Shown: positions 26,189-34,437, counted from the first letter of the stretch. The stretch: 64,000 nt of DNA from Geodermatophilus bullaregiensis (GCF_016907675.1 NZ_JAFBCJ010000001.1:3658001-3722000), one strand, 5' to 3'. The notes: generated from the letters alone by a model not told the origin. A program made the numbers and translations.

Positions 26189-27022
26189 ATGACCATGACC
26201 CGCGCCAACGGCGCCGTCATCCTCACCCCTGCCCAGGTCGCCGAGCTGCTGGTGCAGCCGGTCGGCGCCGAGTCGGTCGCGATGCAGGTGGCCACCGTCG
26301 TGAACACCGGCAGCAGCGTCTACCGGATCCCCCTCGTGACCGCAGATCCGCAGGCGGCGTGGGTGTCCGAGGGGGATGAAATTGCCCCGAGCGACGCCGT
26401 CCTGTCCGAGGAGGACGTGCACCCGAGCAAGGTGGCCGGGTTGACGATCGTGACGAGGGAGCTGGCCGAGGACTCCTCGCCGGAGGCCGCTGCCACCGTC
26501 GGCGCTGGCCTGGCCCGCGACATCGCCCGCAAGGTCGACGCCGCGTTCTTCGGCAATCTGGCCTCCCCGGCCCCGGCCGGTCTGGGCAGCCTCGCCGTCG
26601 GTGCAGGCAACGTGCAGGCCGTGGACGCCGGTGCCGCCTTCGCCTCCCTCGACCCCTTCGCCGAGGCGCAGTCGCTCGCGGAGGGTGTCGGCGCGCTGCT
26701 GACCTCCTTCGTGGCGAACCCCGTGGACGCGCTGGCCCTCACCACCCTGAAGGTCAGCACCGGCTCGAACCAGACCCTGCTGGGCGGCCAGCGCTCCATC
26801 AACGGCGTGCCCCTGCTCACGTCGCCCTCCGTCCCGGCGGGGACCATCTACGGCATCCCGCAGGACCGGGCGGTCGTGGTGGTCCGCGAGGACGCCACCG
26901 TCGAGACGGACTCGTCGGTCTTCTTCACCTCGGACCGCGTGGCCGTCAAGGCCGTCATGCGGGTCGGCTTCGGGTTCAACCACCTGGCCGCCCTGGTCAA
27001 GATCACGACCGGGCCTGACTGA
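26189..27022 (+). CDS. HK97-fold-type major capsid protein
   Basis: 277 residues matching the capsid pattern of actinophages: SVAMQVATVVNTGSSVYRIPLVTADPQAAWVSEG, TIVTRELAEDS, ARDIARKVDAAFF, and near the end YGIPQDRAVVVVRED and SDRVAVKAVMRVGFGF. It is compact (HK97 gp5 is 385) and has no long delta domain, in line with a separate scaffold. AAGGAG precedes the ATG by 9 nt. Coding for its own capsid but no portal, tail or motor makes this a capsid-bearing satellite. Confidence 0.8.
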   Translation: MTMTRANGAVILTPAQVAELLVQPVGAESVAMQVATVVNTGSSVYRIPLVTADPQAAWVSEGDEIAPSDAVLSEEDVHPSKVAGLTIVTRELAEDSSPEAAATVGAGLARDIARKVDAAFFGNLASPAPAGLGSLAVGAGNVQAVDAGAAFASLDPFAEAQSLAEGVGALLTSFVANPVDALALTTLKVSTGSNQTLLGGQRSINGVPLLTSPSVPAGTIYGIPQDRAVVVVREDATVETDSSVFFTSDRVAVKAVMRVGFGFNHLAALVKITTGPD

Positions 27023-27068
27023 GCTGGGTTCGACTCGCTCCGGCCGGGGTGAACACAACTCCGCCCCC

Positions 27069-27240
27069 CACCTGACGGAACCAGGTGAGGGGCGAAGGCA
27101 CCGCCCCCGTGGACTTGGCACCGGGGGCGGGCGCGAGGGCCCTGCCCCCTAGACCGTTCCTCCTTCCAATCCAGGGGGCGGTGGCCCGCCTCGACGCACA
27201 CCGCCCCCACCGACTGTTGCTCGACAGGGGCGGTTGTGTG
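27069..27240 (+). terminator. Tandem terminator-like hairpins after the capsid gene
   Basis: Three dyads follow each other: CACCTG/CAGGTG (27069-27074/27082-27087) inside a C/G-rich stem; CCGCCCCCG/CGGGGGCGG (27101-27109/27122-27130); and ACCGCCCC/GGGGCGGT (27200-27207/27227-27234), the last followed by a T-rich run (TGTGTGTGTTT). They would end the capsid transcript ahead of the opposing cargo gene. Confidence 0.6.
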
Positions 27241-27302
27241 TGTTTGGGGGCTCAGCCCTCGATGGCCGCCCAGGCGGCGTCGCGCCAGTTAGCGTTTGGC
27301 AC

Positions 27303-28223
27303 TCAAACTCTTCTGCTCCACCACTGAAGTCCCCATCCGTCGGGTGCGCAGGTGTCCCCCAAGTACGGCCACCACTTGACCCCGTCCGTCCCCCTTGATA
27401 GGGCGTTCATGCAGTTGTTGTAGTAGTCGTTCATGAGCCGGGCACGAACGCCTGGCTCCCGGAGATCAAGACCGGCACCAAGGTCATGCCAAAGTTGGCG
27501 CTCCCCACCGTTGCATGGGTGGGTGTAGACGTCCTCAGTCGTATTCCAATCACGATCACGGGCGTCTAGGCAGAGGCCTGTCTGTACATTTTGAATAACC
27601 ATCGGGTCCTCGCCCCCGACGCCCACGCGCTTGTACATGATCCACTTCTGGTAGTTCCCGCCGTTGCAGTCGATCATGTACACCTCGCCGGTGTAATCGC
27701 TGTCCAGGCACTTCCCTTCCCCCGCCCATTCCTGATGCAGAGTTCGAACCACCGGAGGGTATGGCCCAGGGTGCGCTGGTGGCTCCCCCGTCGACTGTGC
27801 GCGGTGGGAAGCATTGTTGTTCTTCAACTGGCTACTTAAATTGCCCTTGAATCCCGGTGCGACTGCCTGAGAGGCGACTGATGCATCGTAATTCGAGTTG
27901 TAGTAGACGATGACCGTCTCGCTGGTGCGGTTCCAGACGGACGCAGCGCTATTTTTGATGCACTGGTTGTACCCGCTGCGGCCCTTGGTCATGAAGACAT
28001 AGCATGTGGCTGGGTCAGTACCGTAGTTCGCGAGGGACAGAAGTTCGGCCGGGAAGTCCGAGATTGAGCCGGCATTGTTGCTATTGTAGTAGTAGCAAAA
28101 CTCGCCAGAGTCGCACGCACCATTGCGCGAGGCTGCATGCGCTGGTGGCATTGGAATGACCATTGAGACTGCGAGAACAAGGGCTAGGCCAATCAGAATG
28201 CGAGTAATCTGTGCCGTCTTCAT
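27303..28223 (-). CDS. Secreted I36-inhibitor-like plus ricin-B-lectin-like protein (satellite cargo)
   Basis: 306 residues. A Sec signal peptide (MKTAQITRIL, hydrophobic core, PPAHA-A) is followed by a peptidase-inhibitor I36-like domain: CDSGEFCYYYNSNN, later CYVFMTK and a third Cys pair. From about residue 155 a ricin-type beta-trefoil appears with CLDSDYTGEVYMIDCNGGNYQKWIM and repeated QxW-like ends. The gene is clearly lower in GC than all neighbours and uses a TTA leucine codon (129; 27837-27839), so it was probably acquired recently. A GAGG lies 3 nt before the ATG. It faces the phage genes, as lysogenic-conversion cargo often does. Target unknown. Confidence 0.75.
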   Translation of the reverse strand: MKTAQITRILIGLALVLAVSMVIPMPPAHAASRNGACDSGEFCYYYNSNNAGSISDFPAELLSLANYGTDPATCYVFMTKGRSGYNQCIKNSAASVWNRTSETVIVYYNSNYDASVASQAVAPGFKGNLSSQLKNNNASHRAQSTGEPPAHPGPYPPVVRTLHQEWAGEGKCLDSDYTGEVYMIDCNGGNYQKWIMYKRVGVGGEDPMVIQNVQTGLCLDARDRDWNTTEDVYTHPCNGGERQLWHDLGAGLDLREPGVRARLMNDYYNNCMNALSRGTDGVKWWPYLGDTCAPDGWGLQWWSRRV

Positions 28224-28512
28224 GGTCCTCGCCTCGGAGATCGAAGGAGTCCGGCGGTCGTCGCCCCCTGGGAGTGTAGAGGTTCCGCCCGTCTGCAGCG
28301 CCTTGTCAAGCCTTAATCTGCCTCAATGCCGATGGGTGATCCGGGGAAGAACCTCCTTGTGTACGGCGGGCCCTGTAACTTAGCGTAGTTAGAGAGTAGC
28401 CACGGTCACGGAGGGGGCTAGGGGGTAGGCACCACGCTGCGACAAGAGCGGATCAAGTGGAGCACTGCGGCAGAGCGGGCGCTAGGACAGGGCTTCTGCC
28501 AGGCTCGCCGCT
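28224..28512. other. Lower-GC intergenic stretch in satellite cargo region
   Basis: No gene found. Composition is less GC-rich than the chromosome, as in the cargo gene next to it. It should contain the promoter of the cargo gene on the minus strand and of the small gene at 28513, but no clear element stands out. Confidence 0.4.
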
Positions 28513-28857
28513 GTGACTGAAGCCGAAGGAACAGTGCCGCCGGACGTAGCCGAGGCGCTGCTCGCACTTCAGGGCCTGGTCAACGAGCTCGTGGCGAAGA
28601 CGCTCGGCGCGGCGTCGGCGATTGGCGAGGTCCACACCACTGCTGGCACTGCTACTGCGATTGCTACTGCATCTGGGACGTGGAGCTTCACGGGCACGGC
28701 CATTGGCCAGGCACCGCCACTGACACCAGAGCACGTGACGGCGCTCCGGCGTTACGCCAAGAAGCTCGCTGCCGGAACCGTTGTGGCTGTCGCGGTTATC
28801 GGGGAGCTGGACGCACTGGCGAGCTTCGCCGAGCGCATCCTTGACCTCATGCAGTAG
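28513..28857 (+). CDS. Small satellite cargo protein, unknown
   Basis: 114 residues. A helical start (PDVAEALLALQGLVNELVAKTLG) is followed by a Thr/Ala-rich stretch (TTAGTATAIATASGTW) and a helical end with LRRYAKKLAAGTVVAVAVIGELDALASFAERIL. No family recognised and no signal peptide. The GTG start has no strong ribosome site. It is the last gene before attR and lies 46 nt from the crossover core. Confidence 0.5.
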   Translation: MTEAEGTVPPDVAEALLALQGLVNELVAKTLGAASAIGEVHTTAGTATAIATASGTWSFTGTAIGQAPPLTPEHVTALRRYAKKLAAGTVVAVAVIGELDALASFAERILDLMQ

Positions 28858-28880
28858 GGAGGGCCTGGCCGGGAGCGAAC

Positions 28881-28920
28881 GTTTCCGGTAACTACCGGGT
28901 CGTACCCAGGCGGGCAAGAC
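28881..28920 (+). other. attR of the integrated element
   Basis: Element DNA (ACTACCGGGTCGT) joins tadA DNA (AGGCGGGCAAGACG) at the core ACCC, 28904-28907. Combined with attL it predicts an attB of GGCGGCACCCAGGCGGGCAA in tadA, with no base gained or lost. Confidence 0.8.
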
Positions 28921-29530
28921 GACCCTGCTGAACTGCCTGTGCGCGGCGATCCCGGCGCGGGAGCGGGTGGTCACCTGCGAGGAGGTCTTCGAGCTGCGGG
29001 TGCCGCTCCCCGACGTCGTCGCGATGCAGACCCGCCAGCCCAACCTCGAGGGCGCCGGTGAGATCCCGCTGCGCCGGCTGGTCAAGGAGGCGCTGCGGAT
29101 GCGGCCCTCGCGGATCGTCGTCGGCGAGGTGCGCCAGGAGGAGTGCCTCGACCTGCTCATCGCGCTCAACAGCGGCCTGCCCGGCATGTGCACGCTGCAC
29201 GCCAACAGCGCCCGCGAGGCCGTGGTGAAGATGTGCACGCTGCCGCTGCTGGCCGGTGACAACATCGGCCACGCCTTCGTCGTCCCGACGGTGGCGGCAA
29301 GCGTCGACCTGGTCGTGCACGTAGCCACCGAGCCCTCGGGGCAGCGGCGGGTGCGCGAGGTCGTGGCCGTGCCGGGCCGCGCCGAGGACGGCGTCGTGGA
29401 GCTGGCCGACGTCTTCACCACCCGGGACGGGCGACTGGTCCGCGCGGAGGGCTTCCCGCCGCACCCGGAGCGCTTCGCCGCGGCCGGGTTCGACCTGGCC
29501 GCGCTGCTCGAGGTGCCGACGTGGAGCTGA
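28907..29530 (+). pseudogene. tadA: tadA (pilus assembly ATPase), 3' half
   Basis: The reading frame resumes at codon CAG (28907-28909): QAGKTTLLNCLCAAIPARERVV completes the P-loop, then VTCEEVFELR (Asp-box region), RLVKEALRMRPSRIVVGEVR with the Walker B/arginine region, and LHANSA with the His box typical of TadA/VirB11 ATPases. It has no start of its own beyond internal codons (for example GTG 28967). It overlaps tadB by 10 nt, so tadB-tadE are probably co-transcribed with tadA and lose their promoter while the satellite is present, unless a promoter inside the element reads out. Confidence 0.9.
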
Positions 29531-30384
29531 CCGGGGCGCTGCTCGGGCTGCTGCTCGGGACGGGACTGCTGCTGGTGTGGCGCAGCGGTCCGCGGGCGCC
29601 GCGGCGCAGGACCGGTCCGCGCCCACCGGGACGCCGCGCGCAGCTGCTCGCCGCGGCCGGCCTGACCGGTACCAACCCGGCCCAGCTCGCCGCGCTGCAG
29701 ATCGGGCTCGGGGCGCTGGCGCTGGTCGTCGTCCTGCTGACCACCGGCACGGTCACCGTGAGCCTGGCCTTCGGCGTCTTCGGGTTCGTGCTGCCGCACG
29801 TGCAGGTGCGCCGGCTGGCCACCCGCCGCCGCGCCGACCTGCGCGAGGTGTGGCCGGAGGTGGTCGACAACCTCGCCTCCGCCGTCCGGGCCGGGCTGTC
29901 GCTGCCCGAGGCGCTGTCGGCGCTGGGCACCCGCGGTCCCGAGGTGTTGCGGCCCCCCTTCCTGCGCTTCGCCGCCGACCACCGCTCCAGCGGCCGGTTC
30001 GGCGAGAGCCTCGACCGGCTCAAGACCGACCTCGCCGACCCGGTGGGCGACCGGATCGTCGAGACGCTGCGGGTGGCCCGGGAGGTCGGCGGCAGCGACC
30101 TCGGCCGGGTGCTGCGGACGCTGGCCGGCTTCCTGCGCGAGGACGCCCGCGCCCGCGCGGAGCTCGAGACCCGCCAGGGCTGGGTGGTGCAGGCCGCGCG
30201 GCTGGCCGTCGGGGCACCGTGGGTCGTCCTGCTGCTGCTGGCCACCCAGTCGACCACGCTGGTCGCCTACGACTCCCCGCTCGGGACGGCGCTGCTGCTC
30301 GGCGGCGGCGCGGTCTGCCTGGTCGCGTACCGGCTGATGCTGCGCATCGGGCGGCTGCCGCAGGACGTCCGGGTGCTCCAGTGA
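29521..30384 (+). CDS. tadB: Tad pilus inner-membrane platform protein TadB
   Basis: 287 residues of the T2SSF fold. Two membrane helices sit near the N-terminus and two near the C-terminus, with a cytoplasmic helical bundle between: PEVVDNLASAVRAGLSLPEALSALGTRGP and LRVAREVGGSDLGRVLRTLAGFLREDARARAELETRQGW. It anchors the TadA motor and, with TadC, drives pilin polymerisation. GTG at 29521 lies inside the end of tadA, and its TGA overlaps the tadC start (GTGA), so translation is coupled along the operon. Confidence 0.85.
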   Translation: MELTGALLGLLLGTGLLLVWRSGPRAPRRRTGPRPPGRRAQLLAAAGLTGTNPAQLAALQIGLGALALVVVLLTTGTVTVSLAFGVFGFVLPHVQVRRLATRRRADLREVWPEVVDNLASAVRAGLSLPEALSALGTRGPEVLRPPFLRFAADHRSSGRFGESLDRLKTDLADPVGDRIVETLRVAREVGGSDLGRVLRTLAGFLREDARARAELETRQGWVVQAARLAVGAPWVVLLLLATQSTTLVAYDSPLGTALLLGGGAVCLVAYRLMLRIGRLPQDVRVLQ

Positions 30385-31322
30385 GTGCCGCGCTGGCCGG
30401 CGTGCTGCTGGGGCTGGCCGCGGCGGCCGGGCTGCTGCTCGTGGTCGCGTTCGCGCCGCCGTTCCGCGCGGTGCGGCTGGTCGACCGGCTGGCGCCCTAC
30501 GTGCACGACACCCCGCCGCCGTCCCGGCTGCTCGGGACGGCGACCGAGCCCGGGCTGCTCACCGCCGCCCGGCGGGTGTTCGGCCCGGTGGTGGCCGACG
30601 GCGCCCGCCTCGTCGACCGGGTGCTCGGCGGCCGCTCCGCCGTCCGCCGGCGGCTCGACGCCCTCGGATCCGACCAGACGGTGGAGGACGTGCGCGTCGA
30701 GCAGGTCGTGTGGGGCGGCCTCGGCCTGCTCGGCGCCGCGCTGCTCGCGACGGCCGGGTCGCTGCTGGCCGGGAGCGTCAACGTGCTGTCGGTGGTGCTG
30801 CTGTGCGTGGCCGGCCTGCTCGGCGGTGTGCTCGGCCGCGACTGGTGGTTGACCCGGCAGGTGCACCGCCGGGAGGAGCTGCTGCTCGCGGAGTTCCCGG
30901 TGGTGGCCGAGCTGCTGGCGCTGGCCGTGACGGCGGGGGAGAGCCCGACCGCGGCGATCGCCCGGGTGACCCGTCTGTCCGGCGGTGAGCTGGCCCGCGA
31001 GCTGGGGAGCGCGCTGGGTCGGGCGCGGGCCGGGGTGCCGTTGACGGAGGCACTGCAGCAGGTGGCCGACCGCACGTCGGTCGACGCGCTGGCCCGCTTC
31101 GTCGACGGCCTGCTCGTGGCGATCGAGCGCGGCACGCCGCTGGCCGAGGTGCTGCGGGCGCAGGCCGCCGACGTCCGGGAGGCCGGCAAGCGCCGGCTGC
31201 TGGAGGCCGGCGGCCGCAAGGAGATCCAGATGATGGTGCCGGTCGTGTTCCTGGTGCTGCCGGTCACCGTCCTGTTCGCCCTGTTCCCGGGGCTGATCAG
31301 CATCGTCTCGCTGGCGCGGTGA
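30381..31322 (+). CDS. tadC: Tad pilus inner-membrane platform protein TadC
   Basis: 313 residues, also a T2SSF protein: EFPVVAELLALAVTAGESPTAAIARVTRLSGGELARELGSALGRARAGVPLTEALQQVADRT and the C-terminal helix MMVPVVFLVLPVTVLFALFPG. It pairs with TadB in the membrane. An N-terminal extension (FAPPFRAVRLVDRLAPYVHD) is common in actinobacterial members. It starts in a GTGA overlap with tadB. Confidence 0.85.
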   Translation: MSAALAGVLLGLAAAAGLLLVVAFAPPFRAVRLVDRLAPYVHDTPPPSRLLGTATEPGLLTAARRVFGPVVADGARLVDRVLGGRSAVRRRLDALGSDQTVEDVRVEQVVWGGLGLLGAALLATAGSLLAGSVNVLSVVLLCVAGLLGGVLGRDWWLTRQVHRREELLLAEFPVVAELLALAVTAGESPTAAIARVTRLSGGELARELGSALGRARAGVPLTEALQQVADRTSVDALARFVDGLLVAIERGTPLAEVLRAQAADVREAGKRRLLEAGGRKEIQMMVPVVFLVLPVTVLFALFPGLISIVSLAR

Positions 31323-31351
31323 GCGCCGTGGACCACGGAGGAGGACGACGG

Positions 31352-31558
31352 ATGCGGGCCTGGGCCTGGCTGGTGGCGATCGGAGCGGTGCTCGCCGCGC
31401 GGCTGCGGAGCAGCGATCCCGAGCGGGGCGACGTGCCCGGCTGGGTGATGATCACGGTGATGACGGCGGCGCTGGTGCTGGCCATCCTCATCCCGTTCCG
31501 CGAGGCGATCGTCGCCGCGGTGACGAATGCGCTGGCCTCCGTCACCACCGGTGGGTGA
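31352..31558 (+). CDS. Flp-like minor/major pilin of actinobacterial Tad locus
   Basis: 68 residues. After a short N-terminus comes ERGDVPGWVMITVMTAALVLAILIPF, a Glu/Asp-rich site before one hydrophobic helix, which is the shape of Flp-type pilins cleaved by a prepilin peptidase. The ATG at 31352 has GGAGGAGG just before it; the frame is also open from GTG 31319. It sits between tadC and the tadE genes, where the pilin is expected. It differs from the classic Flp sequence, so the pilin call is by position and shape. Confidence 0.65.
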   Translation: MRAWAWLVAIGAVLAARLRSSDPERGDVPGWVMITVMTAALVLAILIPFREAIVAAVTNALASVTTGG

Positions 31559-32003
31559 AGGACCTCGCCGCCCCCCACGCTCGGCGCGGGCCCGTGCGGC
31601 GAGGCCGTTCCACCGGGTCGCCAGTGAGCGGGGGAGTGCCGTCGTGGACTTCGTGCTGGTGTCGGTGCTGATCGTGGTGCTGCTGCTGGCGGTGCTGCAG
31701 GTGGCCGTCTACGTGCACCTGCGCAACGTGGTGACCGCCGGCGCGCAGGCCGGCGCGCGGTACGCGGCCAACGCCGACGTGCCCACGAGCGCGGCCGCCG
31801 GGCGGACGCTGGCCGTGGTCGCCCGGGCGACGTCGGTGGACACGGCGCAGGGGCTGGTGTGCACGGCGGGCGAGGAGGTCGACGGCACCGGGTTGACGCT
31901 GGTGACGGTGCGCTGCTCGGGGGCGGTGCCCACGCTGCTGGCCGGGCTGGGGGACCTGCTGCCGCTGGCGGTCACCGGCCGGGCGGTGGAGGAGGCGCCG
32001 TGA
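31551..32003 (+). CDS. tadE: TadE-like pseudopilin
   Basis: About 150 residues. ERGSAVVDFVLVSVLIVVLLLAVLQVAVYVHLRNVVTAGAQAGARYAA is the TadE signature: a positively charged N-terminus, Glu/Asp five residues into a long hydrophobic helix, then a small periplasmic domain with two Cys. The GTG at 31551 overlaps the previous stop; ATG 31527 is an alternative. TadE-type proteins are processed like pilins and support pilus assembly. Confidence 0.8.
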   Translation: MGEGPRRPPRSARARAARPFHRVASERGSAVVDFVLVSVLIVVLLLAVLQVAVYVHLRNVVTAGAQAGARYAANADVPTSAAAGRTLAVVARATSVDTAQGLVCTAGEEVDGTGLTLVTVRCSGAVPTLLAGLGDLLPLAVTGRAVEEAP

Positions 32004-32461
32004 GCTGGCTGCGGCAGCGCCTGGGCAGCGGTGAGCGGGGGTCGGCGATGGTGGAGTTCGTGTTCGTGGCGCTGGTGGTGTTCGTGCCGCTGGTCTACGT
32101 GGTGGCCGGGTTCTCCGCGGTGCAGCGCGGGGTGTTCGCCTCGACCGCGGCCGCACGGGAGGCCGGCCGGGCGCTGGCCACCGCACCCGACGTCGGCACC
32201 GGCCTGGCGCGGGCGGAGCGGGCCGCGCAGCTGGCCGTGGCCGACCAGTCGGTGGACGCGACCGACGTGCGGGTGGCCTACGCGCCGGCCGGTGCCGGGT
32301 GCGACACCGCCGGCGGCTACACCCCGGCCCTGCTGCCGGGCGAGGAGTTCTCCGTGTGCGCCACCGTCACCGTGCGGGTCCCGCTGCTGCCGGAGTTCGT
32401 CGACACCAACACCGCCACCGGCCAGTTCGTCGTCGAGACCGACCGCTACGTCGGCGGCTGA
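32000..32461 (+). CDS. Second TadE-like pseudopilin
   Basis: 153 residues with RGSAMVEFVFVALVVFVPLVYVVAGFSAVQRGVFASTAAAREAGRALA, the canonical GxxxxE-plus-helix start of TadE/TadF proteins, and a periplasmic domain with two Cys (AGAGCDTAGG, FSVCATV). GAGGAGG precedes the GTG, which overlaps the previous gene (GTGA). Its last 54 nt have a decayed copy at 10661-10714. It closes the Tad locus. Confidence 0.8.
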   Translation: MSWLRQRLGSGERGSAMVEFVFVALVVFVPLVYVVAGFSAVQRGVFASTAAAREAGRALATAPDVGTGLARAERAAQLAVADQSVDATDVRVAYAPAGAGCDTAGGYTPALLPGEEFSVCATVTVRVPLLPEFVDTNTATGQFVVETDRYVGG

Positions 32462-32567
32462 CGCGGGGCCCGGCCGGTGTGACCCGCCCACGTCCCGGCC
32501 CCGCCCGGTCGCGCAGTGGGCACGCCGGTCGTGACCATGGGGGTGTCGCGACGACCAGGAGGCCGGG

Positions 32568-33074
32568 ATGGACGCCGTCCAGCTGCGTGGACTGCAGGCA
32601 CCGCTCAAGCAGCGCTACCGCGAGGAGCCGGCGTCGGCCTGCGCGCAGATGTCGGCCGAGGCGGACTTCTCCGACCCCGGCATCACCGCGACCGTGCAGA
32701 CCTGGGCGGGGCCGGTCCGCGCCGGGCTGCACCCCTCCACCGGCGGTGACGGCAGCGACGCCTGCTCCGGCGACATGCTGCTGCAGGCACTGCTGGCCTG
32801 CGCCGGCGTGCCCATGCGCAGCGTGGCGACGGCGATGGGGATCGACATCCGCTCGGCCCGGCTGACCGCCCGCGGGGACCTGGATGCCCGCGGCACGCTC
32901 GGCGTCTCCAAGGAGACGCCGGTCGGGCTCGGGACCGTCACCGTGGACGCCGAGCTGGACACCGACGCCGACGACGACACCCTGGCCAGGCTCGGGCAGC
33001 TGACCGAGCGGTACTGCGTGGTGGCCCAGACGCTGGCCCGGCCACCGCACCTCACCGTCCGCCGCGCCGGGTGA
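32568..33074 (+). CDS. OsmC-family protein
   Basis: 168 residues with the OsmC/Ohr fold: a strand-rich start, then SDACSGDMLLQALLACAGVPMRSVA carrying the two conserved Cys (ACSGD and LACAG) that reduce organic hydroperoxides in this family, and a C-terminal LTERYCVVAQTL. AGGAGG lies just before the ATG. A peroxide-reducing role in the cytoplasm is expected; the extra N-terminal segment is typical of the YhfA-like branch. Confidence 0.8.
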   Translation: MDAVQLRGLQAPLKQRYREEPASACAQMSAEADFSDPGITATVQTWAGPVRAGLHPSTGGDGSDACSGDMLLQALLACAGVPMRSVATAMGIDIRSARLTARGDLDARGTLGVSKETPVGLGTVTVDAELDTDADDDTLARLGQLTERYCVVAQTLARPPHLTVRRAG

Positions 33075-33243
33075 CGTGCGTCCGCGGCGCGTTCCCCGCT
33101 CGGAGGAGGCCGTGAGCGCACACCGCTGACGGCGGCCGGCGCGCCCCTGCACCAGCCGTCGTGCTGCCGAGCCGGCCCGCACGTCCGGCGCGTACGCCCG
33201 CCACGTGGGGTTGCGGGGACGCCTGCGGCGAGGTGCGTCGTGG

Positions 33244-34437
33244 TCACCGCAGCAGGGTGAGGACGAGCTCCGGAGCACGGGTGGCCTGGGCCAGCATCGC
33301 CGTCCCGGCCTGGCCGAGGATCTGGCTGCGGGTCAGCACGACCGTCTCCGCGGCCACGTCGGCGTCGCGGATCCGCGACTCCGACGCCGCGGTGTTCTCG
33401 ATCGACGTGGTGAGCCGGTCGACGGTGTGCGCGAAGCGGTTCTCGACGGCGCCCAGGTACGCCCGCGCCGACGACACGAGGCCGATGGCCTCGTCGAGGA
33501 GGCGGATCGCGTCGGCGCTCCCGCTCCGCCCGCTGTAGGTGGGGGTCATCGCAGCCGCGTCGGCGGCGGTCGAGCCGGGACCCGGGGTCTGCCCGGTGAA
33601 GACGAGCTCGGTGGCGGTGGCGACGAACGGGATGAAGGTGGTCTGCAGTGCGGCCAGGGCCGCGGAGTCGAGCCGGTCGATGTGGTCCTGCGCCGTGACG
33701 GCGCCGGTGTAGTCGACCGACGCGAGGTCGAAGGACCGCCCGCCGTAGGACACCGTGCCGGTCAGCGCCCGGTAGCTGGCGGCGACCGTCCCCGCGGAGA
33801 CGTAGTCACCGGCCAACGAGAGGCGACCCGGAGACGGCGTGCCCTCTGCGGCGGAGACGGCCGGCACCACCGTGGCCGGGACGCTGCCCCCGCTGCCGAC
33901 GCCGACCGCGGCGAGCCCGAGGCCGGCGGTGTCCAGGCCGCGACCGGTCGGGGGGATGACCACGCGGACGGTCTCGGCGACGTTCGCCCCCACCTGGAAG
34001 AGACGGTCGTAGCTGCCGTCCAGCAGGGGGATGCCGTTGAAGGCGGTGGTGTGCGCGATGCGGTCGAGCTCCCGCTTGAGCTGCTCGATCTCCGTGCCGA
34101 CGGCCTCCGTCGCGCGCGCGTCCACCACTCCGGTGCCGGCTGCCTGGACCGACAGGTCGCGCATCCGCTGGAGGACGGCCGAGACCTCACCGAGCGCACC
34201 GTCGGCGGTCCGGACGACGCCGATGCCGTCCTGGGTGTTGCGGACGGCCACGGTCATCCCACGGACCTGCGCGCGCAGGCCCTCGGAGATCGCCAACCCA
34301 GCCGCGTCGTCGGCCGCGCTGGTGATGCGCAGTCCCGACGACAGGCGCCGCAGCGACGCGGTCGTGGCCTGGTCGGTCCTCGCCAGCACGCGGTGGGTGT
34401 TCAGTGCCGCCACGTTCGTGGTGACCCTCAGTCCCAT
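33244..34437 (-). CDS. Flagellin
   Basis: 397 residues. The conserved N-terminus (MGLRVTTNVAALN, RLSSGLRITSAADDAAGLAISEGLRAQ) and C-terminus (NRFAHTVDRLTTSIENTAASESRIRDADVAAETVVLTRSQILGQAGTAMLAQA, ending LLR) form the filament core of flagellin. A variable domain of about 190 residues lies between. GGAGG precedes the ATG by 6 nt. No other flagellar gene is in the window, so this copy is separated from the motor and hook genes. It could be the main flagellin or a second one. Tad pilus genes lie just upstream on the other strand. Confidence 0.9.
   Translation of the reverse strand: MGLRVTTNVAALNTHRVLARTDQATTASLRRLSSGLRITSAADDAAGLAISEGLRAQVRGMTVAVRNTQDGIGVVRTADGALGEVSAVLQRMRDLSVQAAGTGVVDARATEAVGTEIEQLKRELDRIAHTTAFNGIPLLDGSYDRLFQVGANVAETVRVVIPPTGRGLDTAGLGLAAVGVGSGGSVPATVVPAVSAAEGTPSPGRLSLAGDYVSAGTVAASYRALTGTVSYGGRSFDLASVDYTGAVTAQDHIDRLDSAALAALQTTFIPFVATATELVFTGQTPGPGSTAADAAAMTPTYSGRSGSADAIRLLDEAIGLVSSARAYLGAVENRFAHTVDRLTTSIENTAASESRIRDADVAAETVVLTRSQILGQAGTAMLAQATRAPELVLTLLR

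Larger units (their letters stand above)
19378..28907. mobile_element. phiRv1-like integrated phage satellite in tadA (about 9.5 kb)
   Basis: Between two ACCC cores lie 9,526 bp. In order they hold a large serine integrase, three small genes, a primase-polymerase/helicase, a repeat-rich candidate origin, a Zn-ribbon protein, a P27-type small terminase, a small unknown, a scaffold-like protein, a capsid protein, a secreted lectin-like cargo gene on the opposite strand and a small unknown. No portal, large terminase, protease, tail or lysis gene is present. The mycobacterial prophage-like element phiRv1 has a similar size and plan. It therefore likely depends on a helper phage for packaging. 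It splits tadA at the P-loop; precise loss would repair the gene. Confidence 0.85.
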
